Positions 47,068 through 54,625 of a stretch of DNA of 64,000 nt are shown here, piece by piece. How positions within the stretch are numbered: position 1 is the first letter of the stretch; each line of letters opens with the position of its first letter. The notes beneath the pieces were generated by a model. It searched no databases, was not told the DNA's origin, and saw nothing but the letters and a program-made list of their open reading frames with translations. This stretch comes from Clostridia bacterium (lineage in GTDB: Bacteria; Bacillota; Clostridia; Acetivibrionales; DSM-27016), in NCBI GenBank assembly GCA_026414765.1, contig JAOAIJ010000042.1, positions 1 through 64,000 of the forward strand, given 5' to 3'. Both the position numbers and the translations under genes were made by a program.

Positions 47068-47256
47068 CAAGATTCCCCTTTCAAGTATATTGTTTATGTT
47101 ATTGCGGTATAGTTATTTCAATATCCCTAAACCAGCAATTCAACATTGGGATAATAATACTTATGTACTTAGTTAATTTTTTCACTATATCGTAACACAA
47201 AAATCAAAAAATATCAATAAGCGTTTCACATAAAATGAAAGTTTCAGAATATAAAA
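47068..47256. other. pckG upstream region
   Basis: No gene. It contains the pckG leader and probably its promoter (AATTTTTTCACTATATCG region on the plus strand), and borders a long palindrome listed separately. Confidence 0.4.
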
Positions 47257-47304
47257 TTTCATATAGTATGAATAATGATAATTATTATTTCATACTATAT
47301 GAAA
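47257..47304. promoter_or_regulatory. Long palindrome upstream of pckG
   Basis: TTTCATATAGTATGAA and its exact complement TTCATACTATATGAAA flank a 16-base spacer whose ends (TAAT/ATTA) extend the symmetry. There is no G/C-rich stem or T-run, so it looks like a protein-binding operator more than a terminator. It lies about 190 bases upstream of the pckG start and beyond the end of the TipAL-like gene. Confidence 0.7.
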
Positions 47305-47373
47305 AAATAACAGGCTCAGAAAATCTGCCATCAAAAATGATTTTTACAATATTCCCCATAGATGTGCAAACAA

Positions 47374-47406
47374 AAGAAAAAAAAGCGATTGGTTTAAACC
47401 AATCGC
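47374..47406 (-). terminator. Rho-independent terminator of the TipAL-like gene
   Basis: The perfect palindrome GCGATTGG/CCAATCGC with TTTAAA at its centre is followed on the minus strand by eight T residues. Confidence 0.9.
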
Positions 47407-47429
47407 CTTATTACGGTTTACTATATAAA

Positions 47430-48194
47430 TTACTTTTCAACCCCTGTAAAAACGAGAATTGCATCTCTCAAAAAAACAGCAGTTCCGGGTTGTATTTTAT
47501 CATAATAAGCTCTGAACCTCTCGTCATCTACATACATTTGAGCAAGTCCGGCATGAGCCTCCTTACTGTATTCACTCCAATAATACGTCAGCCATTTCTT
47601 ATGAAGTTCAGCTGCTTCCTGGGCCAGTTCTCCAGCCGGATCACCACTCTCTAAAGCATCAGTGAGTACCTCCATGAGTTTTGCTTCGATGCTTGTTACT
47701 TCATCATATTCTTCCTGAGTCATATTCATCATTTTTTTATTTGATTTTTCTACTGCATCGCTGCCATACCTTTCTCTGATCTCTTTACCATACTTATTCT
47801 CATTCTCTTCGATCATTTTTTGCTTAAAACCTTCAAATTTTTCTTTATCAGTCATTTTCATTCTCCCTTCCGTTAAGGCTATGGTCTTGTCTACATTAGC
47901 TATTAACGTATCAATTTGCTTTCTTTTCTCAAGGAGCTTTTCACGATGTTCTCTAAGTGCTTTTGCCCCATTAAAGGAAGGTGCCGTCACTATATCCTTA
48001 ATACTGTCCAGACTGACACCCAATTCTCTGTAAAACAGTATCTGCTGCAGTCTGTCTACTTCTGCCTGACCATAAATCCGATACCCTGACGAACTGATCC
48101 TTGCCGGCTTAAGAATCCCTATTTCATCATAATATCTGAGTGTTCTGGTACTGACACCTGCCAGACTCCCCAACTTCTGCACTGTATACTCCAT
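47430..48194 (-). CDS. MerR-family regulator with TipAS ligand-binding domain
   Basis: A 254-residue TipAL-like activator. N-terminal MerR winged helix: YTVQKLGSLAGVSTRTLRYYDE in short form at residues 3-24 and RISSSGYRIYGQAE, then a coiled coil and a C-terminal TipAS-type domain (residues 125-250). TipAS domains bind hydrophobic peptide antibiotics or other drugs, and the protein then activates its own promoter. A promoter with the 19-bp spacer such proteins need lies directly upstream. Confidence 0.9.
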   Translation of the reverse strand: MEYTVQKLGSLAGVSTRTLRYYDEIGILKPARISSSGYRIYGQAEVDRLQQILFYRELGVSLDSIKDIVTAPSFNGAKALREHREKLLEKRKQIDTLIANVDKTIALTEGRMKMTDKEKFEGFKQKMIEENENKYGKEIRERYGSDAVEKSNKKMMNMTQEEYDEVTSIEAKLMEVLTDALESGDPAGELAQEAAELHKKWLTYYWSEYSKEAHAGLAQMYVDDERFRAYYDKIQPGTAVFLRDAILVFTGVEK

Positions 48195-48216
48195 TCGCTT
48201 GCCTCCTTACAAAATA

Positions 48217-48247
48217 ACTATACACCTTAACGTAACGTCAATGTCAA
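48217..48247 (-). promoter_or_regulatory. MerR-type promoter and operator
   Basis: On the minus strand TTGACA and TATAGT are separated by 19 bases instead of 17. The spacer holds the near-perfect dyad TTGACGTTACGTTAA, the expected MerR-family operator. This predicts autoregulation of the TipAL-like gene 20 bases downstream. Confidence 0.8.
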
Positions 48248-48270
48248 CAACTATTTTCACACTTTTTCAT

Positions 48271-48325
48271 ACAATAAATAAGCCGTATTAGAAAATATTA
48301 TACTCTTATACGGCTTATTTATTGT
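48271..48325. terminator. Terminator hairpin after the DUF3795 gene
   Basis: ACAATAAATAAGCCGTAT pairs without mismatch with ATACGGCTTATTTATTGT, giving an 18-bp stem that could stop transcription in both directions. It separates the DUF3795 gene from the TipAL-like promoter. Confidence 0.85.
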
Positions 48326-48333
48326 ATTTAATT

Positions 48334-48765
48334 TTATTCCCTGTGTCCACCTTCACCTATAACGATAGGCTTTGTAAAATATGTATTCCTGATATCCTGT
48401 GCCTGCTCTTTCCATGCTTCGATACCAATCCGTTTCATCATGCACAAATTATAAAGTTTGATATTTTGAGGATATTTTGCTGCTCCGTCAGCCAATGGCA
48501 TTAAGTAATCACATGGAAAAGTGCTGCAATTAAAACAGTAATCCACTTTCTTTTCTTGAATACACTCCAGTGTCTTGCAGCTTTTTCCCTGAATCTTTAG
48601 AAACAGGCATATGTTTCCATCTATGCATCCCTTGCAGCTTATCTGCTCCTTTGGAATTTTTGTCAGGGAAGATAATCTTTCCTGCATGGCTTCAGTCACA
48701 TTATCCTCATATACCTCACAATTAAAGCAGTCAATACCGCACGGCGCTACAATTTTCTCCTTCAT
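48334..48765 (-). CDS. DUF3795 cysteine-rich protein
   Basis: A 143-residue protein starting with APCGIDCFNCEVY and containing CKGC, CLFLK, CKTLECIQEK and YCFNCSTFPC. The many Cys pairs are typical of DUF3795, probably metal or Fe-S binding. Function unknown. GGGAGGA precedes the ATG. Confidence 0.87.
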   Translation of the reverse strand: MKEKIVAPCGIDCFNCEVYEDNVTEAMQERLSSLTKIPKEQISCKGCIDGNICLFLKIQGKSCKTLECIQEKKVDYCFNCSTFPCDYLMPLADGAAKYPQNIKLYNLCMMKRIGIEAWKEQAQDIRNTYFTKPIVIGEGGHRE

Positions 48766-48831
48766 AACAATGTCCTCCCGATAAATAAAATTTTTGTTTC
48801 ATTATCTTAGACACCTAAATCTTTGCTATGG

Positions 48832-49587
48832 TTACAAGATATCTACTATTTCTTTTAGCTGCCGCACAAACTCTTCCTTGGTACTTCGTGGCTCAACATT
48901 ATACATATAGCCTATTTTTTTCAGTATCGACATATTCTTAAAGTATTCCTTCTTTAGCTCTTCTGCTTTTTGCTGATAGTGTATTACCGGTATTTCAATA
49001 TTGTTATCCCTCATATACCGGACCCATAGGTAGCACTCACAAGGTTTTTCAGGGTCTATCAAATTACATCGCGCCTGTAGTAATTCTTTCAGCTTTTGCC
49101 GCCCACGGTATAATGTAATCTTTACATTGCTTTCAGAAATCCCCATTACTTCTGCAATTTCCTTAATCTTGAGATTTAAACAGGTTTTCAGCAGAAAACA
49201 TACCCTTTGATTTTTGGGCACACATTTCAAAAAAGCCTGCAAACACTTTTCACGCATCTCTTCTATAATAATATTGTCATTAAAGTCAGGCTCATAGCTA
49301 AGGCTTTCAAAAAATTCGGCCTCACTTATCCCCCGGTATTCTGTTATCCTCTGCAGAGGAAGTTTGTCAATAGTTTCAAAGAAGCGGTGGCTCTCATTGA
49401 TTACAATTCTATAGAGCCAGGTATACATATGAGATTTCCCTTCAAACTTGTGCAGATTTTTATAAGCTTTAAGATAGGCATTCTGTAGAACATCCTCAGC
49501 GTTATGATGATTTCCGGTCATTCTATATGCACATGCATAAAGGAGATGATATTTATTTTGAAAGAGTTCCTCTAATTCAGTATTCAC
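48832..49587 (-). CDS. ECF-type sigma-70 family factor with C-terminal extension
   Basis: A 251-residue sigma factor. Region 2: HLLYACAYRMTGNHHNAEDVLQ and LHKFEGKSHMYTWLYRI; region 4: VCFLLKTCLNLKIKEIAEVMGISESNVKITLYRGRQ. After region 4 it has about 75 more residues, starting ARCNLIDPEKPCECYLWVRYM, not usual in ECF factors and of unknown role. GTG start with AAGGTG upstream. No anti-sigma gene follows. Confidence 0.88.
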   Translation of the reverse strand: MNTELEELFQNKYHLLYACAYRMTGNHHNAEDVLQNAYLKAYKNLHKFEGKSHMYTWLYRIVINESHRFFETIDKLPLQRITEYRGISEAEFFESLSYEPDFNDNIIIEEMREKCLQAFLKCVPKNQRVCFLLKTCLNLKIKEIAEVMGISESNVKITLYRGRQKLKELLQARCNLIDPEKPCECYLWVRYMRDNNIEIPVIHYQQKAEELKKEYFKNMSILKKIGYMYNVEPRSTKEEFVRQLKEIVDIL

Positions 49588-49699
49588 TATTACACCTTCA
49601 CTTCACTTATTCAATAACTGCTACTTGTGTAGATACAAAACATTTTGACACAGGTCAGTATAAATCTATAAATATGATTACTTGAATGGGACCAATTAT

Positions 49700-50377
49700 T
49701 TATTTAAAATCAAACAATCCCCGTTGATTCTTTCTCATTCTGAAGTTAATAAAATACTCCTTCTTATCAATCTGAAAATATATGTTATTATTTAAAAGAT
49801 GACCTAAACTCTGTCCTGGGGACATACCAAACGAATGCGCCGGATAGACACGCACATGTGACGGAACAATAGATTTTATTTTCTGAAAACTGTCAAACAT
49901 TTGCCCGGCAGATCCGCCTCTGGTATTACATACACCGCATCCTTCCGTAAATACCGTATCTCCCGTGAATATCCTGTCCGATAGTAAGTAGCACATTCCT
50001 CCCGTGGTATGTCCGGGAGTCAGTATACATGATATTTCCGTCCCGCCAACAGTGATTTCATCTGAATCATCCAACTCATACAGATTTCTGCATCTGAACT
50101 TGTAATAATCTATCTCTTTTCTTGACATATAGATATCAGGATTATAAAGGCGGAGCAGCGGCTCAACCAGATTGATGTGATCAAAGTGTGAATGTGTCAA
50201 TAAAACAGCATCCAATTGTGCTTCTGACTGATTAAGCCTATCTGTAATTTTATTCAGTTCCCATGCAGGATCAACTAATACAGCTGTCCTTGTTGTCTTA
50301 TCAACAACGGTATAGCAATAGTTATAAATCCCCAGAGAAAAAGTTTTTATCTGATATGCTTCATAGCTTGTTACCAT
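49700..50377 (-). CDS. MBL-fold metallo-hydrolase
   Basis: A 225-residue metallo-beta-lactamase-fold protein with the metal motif LLTHSHFDHINL, PGHTTGGMCYLL, FTGDTVFTEGC and a late YPAHSFG. It resembles glyoxalase-II-like hydrolases. The ATG at 50,377 starts MVTSYEAYQIKTF; an earlier in-frame GTG overlaps GGTGGT. Confidence 0.87.
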   Translation of the reverse strand: MVTSYEAYQIKTFSLGIYNYCYTVVDKTTRTAVLVDPAWELNKITDRLNQSEAQLDAVLLTHSHFDHINLVEPLLRLYNPDIYMSRKEIDYYKFRCRNLYELDDSDEITVGGTEISCILTPGHTTGGMCYLLSDRIFTGDTVFTEGCGVCNTRGGSAGQMFDSFQKIKSIVPSHVRVYPAHSFGMSPGQSLGHLLNNNIYFQIDKKEYFINFRMRKNQRGLFDFK

Positions 50378-50558
50378 AAAACTTAATACCACCTATCATT
50401 TACATTTTGACAATAGCTCCTTAAGAAGTCCTACTGCCTACCCAATGTAACACACAAATCCTACTTACCATTCCTGCTGAATTACAGATTCAATCCCTGA
50501 CACTTGTCTATTCAAGGAAATTATTTCTTCTCAGAAAGTATTTATATCTCGGTTAGAT

Positions 50559-50587
50559 ATCATATAAATATATTAATTCTTTGTCAA
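50559..50587 (-). promoter_or_regulatory. Sigma-A promoter of the MBL hydrolase gene
   Basis: TTGACA and TATGAT on the minus strand, separated by 17 bases, give a near-consensus promoter and a leader of about 175 bases. Confidence 0.72.
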
Positions 50588-50697
50588 CACCCTACATCGT
50601 CACGTTTACTTCCATTTACAGCTATTACATACCAGCAGCCCGGCTTTTATTGAATATTCAGAATTACCGACTCAAGGGTTTCAGATATGATAAATAC

Positions 50698-50742
50698 ACA
50701 AAAACTACTCAGGAAACACAAGAAATCCTGAGTAGTTTTTGT
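50698..50742. terminator. Rho-independent terminator (bidirectional)
   Basis: ACAAAAACTACTCAGGA pairs perfectly with TCCTGAGTAGTTTTTGT; both strands have a T-run. It serves the acetate-kinase-like gene on the minus strand. Confidence 0.88.
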
Positions 50743-50867
50743 ATAGCAGGGTTATCCAACTCAGTTTTGCTGAACTTAAAAATGGCGCAAATGTACTATA
50801 CCTTGCTCCTTTTAATGTATTAGTCAGGTGCTTGTGCTGCAAGCTTGCCAGTCTTTACATTCTATTC

Positions 50868-51953
50868 TTATAGCATACTAACCGGTTGTTTCAAAATATA
50901 AGCCTCTTTTGCAATAGCCAGTTCATCATTTGCCGGTATTACCAATACTTTTACCCTTGAATCAGGTCTGTTAAGTATTCTTTCATTATTGGAAGGCCTG
51001 TTTTCCTGCCAATCAATATTTACCCCCAGGTATTCCATATTTCTTAATATGTCATATCTTATACCTGCGGCTTTTTCATCATCATTGCCAGTAAATACTA
51101 TTGCATCAATTCCATCCATTAAAGCAGTTAAGATACCTATATGTTTGTTAATATTTCCAGAAAATCTACTGTTCACGGAATAAGCTCCATCAACCTTTGG
51201 ACAGACAAACAGATTTTGATTTTTATTAGTTATGTGATTACCTGTCATATACCTATCAAATACATACGATTTATCAGGTATTAATACCTGTTTACCATTG
51301 TCTGATGCAAAAATACTTGGTTGGGCTCCAAGACAACAAGACACAAGCTTGGATTGCCTATATGGTTTACCAGTTAAGTCTGCCGTCCTCCTTACTGCCC
51401 ACTTATGGGTTGTGCCATATGTAGATTCCTCATTCCTGTCAGCGTACAAATCCTTATAAGTTTTATCTGTTATAGTTATATAGTTCAATCTTTCACCCTG
51501 GTATGACATATCAAATACAGCAGTTACCGAAGCAGAAGGTAATAAGCGTCTTACTTCCTCTATCAATACCAGGTCCGACTCCCTGTTAAAAAGATCATTT
51601 TCTATATATTCCTTAATTTCTCCAAAGCTATTATCATCCATTAATACTGCATTGCCAAAATTCTCACCGGCATAGACAGCACGGCACGCTATCATGTCAA
51701 TCATGGAGATATCCTGGACAACACCGGTTTCTCTATCTGTCAACACCTTAATAATCTCACTTATTGCAGTATCATAATAATAAATATCCTTTTCCAGAAT
51801 TACAGGGCTATATCCTGTTTTTACGTATTTTAAACATGAATGAGAATGCCCTATCCTGTAACATGCACCTGCTGCAAGCACCTTTGCTTCAGGCATATCA
51901 ATTAGTTGGTATCTCAATATGCTTCCCATAGGATTAAATACAAGAATTCTCAT
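50868..51953 (-). CDS. Degenerate acetate-kinase-family protein
   Basis: A 361-residue ASKHA protein of the acetate/butyrate kinase family. Residues that match Methanosarcina acetate kinase: Asn7 (VFNPMGSILRYQL), Arg91 (ACRAVYAGENF), Asp148 (AVFDMS), His183 in GTTHKWAV and Glu in IPANDELAI. But the HLGNG loop is CCLGAQ, the GTRSGDID segment with its catalytic Arg is replaced by unrelated residues, and the ATP-site GIGENS is GNDDEK. It is about 40 residues short for the family. Probably a changed substrate or no kinase activity. Its neighbour upstream is a carrier-condensation protein. Confidence 0.8.
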   Translation of the reverse strand: MRILVFNPMGSILRYQLIDMPEAKVLAAGACYRIGHSHSCLKYVKTGYSPVILEKDIYYYDTAISEIIKVLTDRETGVVQDISMIDMIACRAVYAGENFGNAVLMDDNSFGEIKEYIENDLFNRESDLVLIEEVRRLLPSASVTAVFDMSYQGERLNYITITDKTYKDLYADRNEESTYGTTHKWAVRRTADLTGKPYRQSKLVSCCLGAQPSIFASDNGKQVLIPDKSYVFDRYMTGNHITNKNQNLFVCPKVDGAYSVNSRFSGNINKHIGILTALMDGIDAIVFTGNDDEKAAGIRYDILRNMEYLGVNIDWQENRPSNNERILNRPDSRVKVLVIPANDELAIAKEAYILKQPVSML

Positions 51954-52287
51954 ATTTACCTCACTTTTTCTAAAAACAATAAAGCTTTTATAGGTTTACA
52001 AACACACTTTCTTAATAGACTCGCTCTTCTGATTTCGCATAATTCATCGGATTTCATGGAAATGTGGTATTTTTGAAGGAATAGTATGAAGATATAGTTA
52101 TATGCTTCTATTTATCATCAGTACAAATTTTCATTCTTCAGTTTATCGCTACAAAGCTAAGAATAATATATTTCCATTATATTAGCATTTTTTCCATAAT
52201 TTTTCAATATTTCGGGGAATTTTTTTACATGCAAAATAAAAAATGATCTGTATAAAAAATATTGCATTAATATCATTGAAACTTATT
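51954..52287. other. Gene-free A+T-rich gap
   Basis: I see no coding sequence in these 334 bases between the condensation-domain gene and the acetate-kinase-like gene. The ribosome binding site of the latter (AAGTGAGG) is at its left end; no clear promoter or terminator is visible. Confidence 0.5.
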
Positions 52288-53874
52288 CTATAGTTTGATA
52301 TCGGAAATTTTACGCACAGGATTTTTTATAATTTCCTCTACCATGTTTTTAAAACAATTCATAAAATTCACCATTGTTTCTTCCCTAAACAAGCTGGTGT
52401 TATACCTTAAGACAAATGTCATCTCCAAAGGCGTATTCTTAATGTCCAAATTAAAGTCCATGTCAGTGATTCTTCTTTTAACATCATAATTGGCAATTTT
52501 CAATCCTTCTATCTGAAAATCAAAGCTACCCTCATTGATGAAGTTCATCAACGTATCAAGGAGAGGATCTTTAGTGATTATGCGACCGGCTCCCTCTGTT
52601 AGTTTTTCAAAGGGGTAATCCATATGCTTATATGCATCCGTAAGGGCCTTTTTTACCATCTCAAATATTACTGATACTTTATCGTCTCCCTTTATCTTCA
52701 GTCTGACAGGTATTGTATAAGCATAGTAACCGATATGTTCCACAAGCTCCGGATGATTTCTCCCTTCAACTATAGAACCTACTACAACATCCTCCTGATT
52801 ACTGTATTTACTTAGTAAAATTGAATACACTGTAAAAAATAGCGTATTTAATGTAATACTCCACTTTTGTACAAATTCATTTATTTTTCCGACTGTTTCA
52901 CCCGAAATAGACGAAGTTACGTCCCTAACTTCAAAAATTGGTTTTTCGGGCCTTTCAAAATCCAAAGGTATTTTTAGCCTTGGTATACCATCCTTAAATA
53001 TATCCCTCCAGTACCTTTCCTGCTTGCTTATCTTCCCCGGCTCGAACTGTATCCTCTGCCACTCAGCAAAATCCCGGTACTGCAGTTTGACCTCTGGTAA
53101 TTCCATTCCCAGATAAGAACTCATCAATTCTCTGGTTATGATTCCAAGAGATTTCCCATCAGAAATTATATGGTGTATGTCAATCACTAGAAGGTGCTTA
53201 TTCACGGATAGTTTTACAAGCATTACTCTGAGTAAAGGTGCTTTTGCCAAGTCAAACTTACGGATGAACCTGTTTAGGAAACTATCCAGTTCAGATTCTG
53301 ATGCTTCAACATTTTCAATATGAAAATCATCTATTGCTTTATGCACTATTTGAACAGGGTTACCATCCCTATACTCAAATGAGGTCCTAAAAACCTCATG
53401 CCTTTTTATAAATTGTCTAAATGCAGATTCAATCCGCCCTACATCGAGTGATCCCTCAATCAAAACCGCAAAGGGCATGTTGAAAATATTTTCAATCTCA
53501 CAAAGTGTAAATAACCTTTTTTGTACTGATGTCAAAGGATAATACTCCTTTTCCTCCGATTGCGGAATGGAATCATCTGAGGTAGATACAGTATCTTTTG
53601 CATATGTTACAAGTCCGTTTGAAACAATGTCTTCAACATAGTTTATAACTTGTCCAACAGTTGTAAAATCTTCAGGTTGTAAGTTGTCTGTATCAAGATC
53701 AATGCCAAAGGCATCTTCTATATCAACTAATAGATTAACTTTTTTAATAGAGTTTATTCCCAAATCTATTGCCAGATTAGACTCTTCACTTACTTTATCT
53801 GTATCATACTCAGCATTTTTCTTTACGGTTTCGATAACCCTCTCCCTTATTTCCACATACTCAAACATTCCCAT
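52288..53874 (-). CDS. Free-standing carrier-condensation didomain protein (NRPS-like)
   Basis: A 528-residue protein: an N-terminal carrier domain (residues 1-85, site LAIDLGINSIKKVNLLV with the attachment Ser), a short linker, and a condensation domain of about 430 residues with the catalytic IDIHHIISDGKSL, followed by DFAEWQR and later C-domain motifs (VVGSIVEGRNHPEL, MDYPFEKLTE). There is no adenylation or thioesterase domain. It would couple its tethered acyl group to an amine, or transfer it to a free acceptor, but its loading enzyme is not next to it. I choose the ATG at 53,874 with GAGGGG upstream. Confidence 0.9.
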   Translation of the reverse strand: MGMFEYVEIRERVIETVKKNAEYDTDKVSEESNLAIDLGINSIKKVNLLVDIEDAFGIDLDTDNLQPEDFTTVGQVINYVEDIVSNGLVTYAKDTVSTSDDSIPQSEEKEYYPLTSVQKRLFTLCEIENIFNMPFAVLIEGSLDVGRIESAFRQFIKRHEVFRTSFEYRDGNPVQIVHKAIDDFHIENVEASESELDSFLNRFIRKFDLAKAPLLRVMLVKLSVNKHLLVIDIHHIISDGKSLGIITRELMSSYLGMELPEVKLQYRDFAEWQRIQFEPGKISKQERYWRDIFKDGIPRLKIPLDFERPEKPIFEVRDVTSSISGETVGKINEFVQKWSITLNTLFFTVYSILLSKYSNQEDVVVGSIVEGRNHPELVEHIGYYAYTIPVRLKIKGDDKVSVIFEMVKKALTDAYKHMDYPFEKLTEGAGRIITKDPLLDTLMNFINEGSFDFQIEGLKIANYDVKRRITDMDFNLDIKNTPLEMTFVLRYNTSLFREETMVNFMNCFKNMVEEIIKNPVRKISDIKL

Positions 53875-54037
53875 ATCTGACCACCCCTCATATATCCGGA
53901 TATTGTAGATGATAAGAATCATTTCCTTAATACAGAAAATATGAAATACATTTCCATTATTTTATATTCTTTTTTGTTTTTTTTCAATAATTAAGAGATA
54001 GATTTTTGATTTATTGCAACTTATGTCCTATGAAGCA

Positions 54038-54078
54038 AAAATAGAAAGGCAGCTTACTCCTGCTACCTTCCTATTTTT
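54038..54078 (-). terminator. Rho-independent terminator
   Basis: AAAAATAGAAAGGCAGC pairs with GCTACCTTCCTATTTTT (two mismatches) just past the stop of the small gene at 54,089. Confidence 0.75.
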
Positions 54079-54088
54079 ATATCCATCC

Positions 54089-54241
54089 TCATTTTTTCAC
54101 TTGAATTTCCGATAGTGGCTCATTATCAGGACCATAGATTGTTTTTAGCGTTTGCTTTTTCCTTTGACTTTTTACCTCCCTTCTGACACGGTCAGTGAAA
54201 GTATCAACATCGTCCGGGAGAACGTGCTTATCCTTATTCAT
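54089..54241 (-). CDS. Small hypothetical protein
   Basis: A 50-residue acidic-then-basic protein (MNKDKHVLPDDVDTFTDRV, then RREVKSQRKKQTLK). ATG preceded by a perfect GGAGGT; an upstream in-frame ATG would add 11 residues without a site. It has its own terminator. Not recognised. Confidence 0.6.
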   Translation of the reverse strand: MNKDKHVLPDDVDTFTDRVRREVKSQRKKQTLKTIYGPDNEPLSEIQVKK

Positions 54242-54417
54242 TAAGAGCACCTCCAAAGTTAGTTTGCAAATCATTTATAGTTTACTCGGTATTCGAAAAA
54301 TTATTGTGCAAAATAAATACAATAAAATTAAAGATAAAACTTTTAGTTCCTTTACACGAATAATGTCAAGATTTAAAAGAAGAATACTATTATACTAAAA
54401 ATATTATGGAGGATATT

Positions 54418-54585
54418 ATGTCAGAAAACAAGCACAAGGAAAAGCATATGAGAATACCGGTTGAAAACAATAGTACTGCAGCCTGGGCAAATGTGAATGA
54501 AATCAAACCTGTGTCAAAGGTAAACATACCGGATGAAGTTCAAATCAGAAATGCAAAGGAATATGTAGATACAAATCAGAAATAG
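54418..54585 (+). CDS. DUF3787-family small protein
   Basis: A 55-residue protein starting MSENKHKEKHMRIPVENN and containing TAAWANVNEIKPVS and the conserved ending NAKEYVDTNQK. This is the DUF3787 pattern found in many Clostridia. GGAGGATATT precedes the ATG. Function unknown. Confidence 0.87.
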   Translation: MSENKHKEKHMRIPVENNSTAAWANVNEIKPVSKVNIPDEVQIRNAKEYVDTNQK

Positions 54586-54587
54586 CA

Positions 54588-54620
54588 GAAGGGAAGGCCT
54601 GAAATCAGGTCTTCCCTTCT
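54588..54620. terminator. Shared terminator of the DUF3787 and PFOR genes
   Basis: AGAAGGGAAGGCCTGA and TCAGGTCTTCCCTTCT pair with one mismatch between the two convergent stops. Confidence 0.82.
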
Positions 54621-54625
54621 ACTCT

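Larger units (their letters stand above)
50378..50867. other. Gene-free region with MBL promoter and terminator
   Basis: Nearly 500 bases without a credible gene. It contains the leader and promoter of the MBL gene and the terminator of the acetate-kinase-like gene (both listed separately). Confidence 0.6.
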
